NCBI GenBank assembly: GCA_964036155.1
Contig: OZ038422.1
Location: 52,971,201-53,035,200, forward strand
Length of the DNA: 64,000 nucleotides
Direction of reading: 5' to 3'
Origin: Diploscapter coronatus
Taxonomy: Eukaryota; Nematoda; Chromadorea; Rhabditida; Rhabditidae
Below, in pieces: positions 61,638 to 64,000 of the stretch. Every line of letters starts with the position of its first letter. Within the stretch, counting starts at the first letter, position 1. A program made the position numbers and the translations under genes. The notes under the pieces were generated by a model, which saw only the letters and a list, made by a program, of their open reading frames with translations, made no database searches and had not been told where the DNA came from.

Positions 61638-62558
61638 TGTGTCTCAAAACTATGAACGCACTTTGAGTTCAAGAGCACTACACCCGCAATACCTGAATTA
61701 TTCCGGCTCAAATTTTGTACACAGATGCTCTAATATATTCCCCATATATCTGCAAGATTTCAGTCCGATTCGATTTACTATGCTGTTTCTAAGATTTTGT
61801 TCTGAAAGCATCCCTTAACTATGGAAAATGTTAAGAGAACCTTCTTCAAAAATGTCTATTTCTGAGTATAGCTAACCTATCAGAAAACTGGTAGCATGGA
61901 ATGATAAGATCATTATTAGGCTTCCAAAATGTCATAACGATTTATAATGAAAAATCTATAAGAGCCTGGAACAACATTTTAAGTTTCTTTAAATGGCATA
62001 TTTTCCCATAATTAGGGCTACGTCGGATGTTTGATGAAGTGTAGATCTCCAGTAACGTGATGCAAGAGATGTATTTGGTCTCAAAAGAAGTGGAATGGAA
62101 TATATTTCCAGGATTTATGTCATTTTTGCGTATATCATATGAAATTTTCATCCTTTGAATTTTTCGAAGAAACTTTTCTTAACATTTTCCATAGTTAAGG
62201 GATACTTTCAGAACAAAATCTTAGAAACAGTATAGTAAATTTAATCGAACTGAAATCCTGCAGATATATGAAGAATACATTAGAGAATCTATGTACAAAA
62301 TTTGAGCCGAGATAATTCAAGTATTGCGGGTGTGGGGCTCTTGAACTCAAAGTGCGCTCATAATTTGAGACAAGGAATTTTTAATTTTGTCGCCAACGAG
62401 TCTACTGATGAAACAGTTCAGGTGAAAAGTGGATAGATATTATTCTTCTGCGAGCTTGATAGTATAAAATTATTATTTGACTTTTGATAGCATTAGTACC
62501 AGTCGGAACATTGCAAAAAAGAGGGGTGCGCTCATAATTTTGAGACACACCCTATAAG
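61638..62558. mobile_element. Foldback element with nested ends (Tc1/mariner-like)
   Basis: The left end TGTGTCTCAAAACTATGAACGCAC matches inverted sequence at two places on the right: GTGCGCTCATAATTTGAGACA near 62351 and GTGCGCTCATAATTTTGAGACACA near 62526. The interior arms also pair over several hundred bases (for example TTCCATAGTTAAGGGATACT near 62190 against the sequence near 61810). TCTCAAAATTATG-type ends are common in mariner-like MITEs. No transposase is present. Confidence 0.65.
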
Positions 62559-62691
62559 GTTTATTATACCTTGAAAATGCTAGAAATTAAAAGATTCCCA
62601 ATCCTGGTTCCGAATTTTTTTCAAAGTCGGTCCTGGCCCATCCCTGAATTGAGATATGATAATGCAATCATAGCTCAAAAGTTTCCTTTTC

Positions 62692-63213
62692 GCAAAACTA
62701 TCCACTGAAACTTTAATGATAAAATGCACTTTTTGATGAAAAATGACAAAAACTGATGGAAAAGGATAGTCAAGCACAGAGAATCTGAGTCTGAAGTTTA
62801 TTCTTACTTTTAGACAACACAATTGTGGGTATTTACATATGAGCAGAATACGCTTGCTATTTTTAGAATTTGATTGGCAAATGACTAAGACTAATAAAGT
62901 ATGGTAAAGTAAGATAACCAAGTATGGAGCATTCGAATCTGACATCTTTCCTTTTTAGTAAAATTGCTGAGTGTGTCTGAGCTTAGATTTCGATACCTGA
63001 TTGTGAGCAAGGAAACCCACAGATGGTTCGAAAGATAATCGTGACCCGTGTGCAACGTATAGGTTTTATCGCGATTTAATATTTTTGACTTCATTAACTT
63101 CTTCTCTTATGAAAAATTGAATAATGGGTAGTCATTATCCGACACATCTTGGCCTTGAAAGGTGGTCTCCAGATAGTGGGAAATGAGATCAATGAGAATG
63201 GGAATCCCAAATG
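62692..63213. repeat. Direct repeat, copy 2
   Basis: Second copy of the block at 59172-59695, same orientation. After it the sequence differs: here AATGCAGATA follows, in place of the CACTAT satellite. Confidence 0.8.
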
Positions 63214-64000
63214 CAGATATAATAAAATTATCGTATATTCAAAATGCATAATGGCAAAGGCTTAACAAAGAATTGGTCATTATCATTAGGGTCAAGGTGG
63301 AATTAGAGATTCAATGGAACCAGATAATTTCCATGGTTGAGATAAAATGAATAATGGACTGAAGGATCAATATTCATAATTTTGGCCAAATGTTTATTTT
63401 ATGCTAATTTAAAAAAAAAATAATAATAATTCAGTTTTTTCTGCCTAATTTACATATCCAAACACCAATATTATGCTACTTTTTAAAGGTGTTCAAATTT
63501 TTGGATAAACATCTCATGTATATTTCAAATTATAAAGCGAGTTCGACTCAAAAAGCAAGATTTTAATTTTAATTCACAATCCAAATTAAAGTCTAAATTA
63601 AAATTTAAACAGGCCAAATTCAAGTATTAGCTTCGAACATCCAAATCCATGTTCAATTTCAAAAATTCAAGGTATTTTAAGTCCAAATTAGACAAAATTG
63701 AAGGTCGAAGTCAAGATCGAAAATCCCAGACCAAATTCTAACCAAGTTTGGGCTCAAAATTTCATATAAAGCTCAAATGAAAACTCAAAATCACATCTAC
63801 TCTATTAGTATTTTCGTAAAATATGTTTGTCTGTTTGTGCGCGCTTATATCTAGAGATGTGACCACCCAATTGAGATGGGATTTGCACCAAAAGATGCGT
63901 AATTTTCCGGCGGTGTGCAACGTATAGGTTTTGTTTGGGTTTGATCAGATAATTGGGCAATTATCCTTATTAGAAGTGATTTCTCCTTTAATGAATCGAT

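Larger units (their letters stand above)
58026..64000. repeat. Gene-free repeat cluster
   Basis: About 6 kb consists almost entirely of interspersed and tandem repeats. A core of roughly 70 bases with GTGATCATCCAATTGAGATG and GGTGTGCAACGTATAGG recurs near 58108, 58812, 59797, 60481 and 63856, and more diverged near 59460, 61187 and 62980. It is usually preceded by a run like GTATTTTTGTAAAGTGTG. Larger blocks around it are duplicated: about 58080-59170 recurs at 59770-60840. No coding gene is supported. The last copy runs off the window end. Confidence 0.8.

Overview
The window looks like a chromosomal segment of a nematode-like animal. It is AT-rich. Genes have many short exons, and almost every intron ends in the strong nematode-type acceptor TTTTCAG or TTTTAG. 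The two P450 genes resemble nematode CYP2-clan enzymes. I rebuilt gene models by joining ORF fragments across splice sites and checking that every phase closed. The species cannot be named from the sequence. A NELF-B gene argues against Caenorhabditis, which is reported to lack NELF.

Layout, left to right. (1) 79-6615 (+): 3' part of an unidentified gene with a presequence-like start; one intron carries a 1.67 kb foldback element with TTAA ends. (2) 7515-16678 (+): LRPPRC/MMA-1, a mitochondrial PPR protein, 28 exons and 1079 aa. (3) 17495-22226 (+): MPPED-type metallophosphoesterase, 309 aa. (4) 23124-24476 (-): a small secreted three-finger-like protein with a hydrophobic tail, invisible unless four short exons are joined. 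(5) About 24.5-29.7 kb: no convincing coding sequence; strikingly purine-rich on the + strand. (6) 29778-30837 (+): SREK1IP1-like zinc-knuckle/RS protein. (7) 31165-34754 (-): NELF-B, 605 aa. (8) 34958-39151 (+): divergent importin alpha, 526 aa, sharing a ~200 bp promoter region with NELF-B. (9) 39800-45677 (-): an unrecognised 1065-aa protein whose middle is built from tandemly duplicated exon-plus-intron units. (10) 46.9-58.0 kb: a ~1.8 kb inverted duplication, each arm carrying a palindromic element, flanking two tandem P450 genes (50321-52809 and 53533-56070, both 497 aa). (11) 58-64 kb: dense repeats without genes, including tRNA-like pol III heads, tandem and direct copies, a hexanucleotide satellite and a foldback element.

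Several genes form informational sets: LRPPRC acts in mitochondrial mRNA stability; NELF-B (pol II pausing), SREK1IP1 (splicing) and importin alpha (nuclear import) are nuclear housekeeping functions. They are independent genes, not a pathway cluster. The most notable items are the NELF-B homologue, the exon-intron tandem array with one repeat whose donor is GC and whose 'intron' is a frame-neutral 42 nt, the inverted duplication around the P450 pair, two probable GC-AG introns, and the importin alpha with an eroded NLS-binding ladder.
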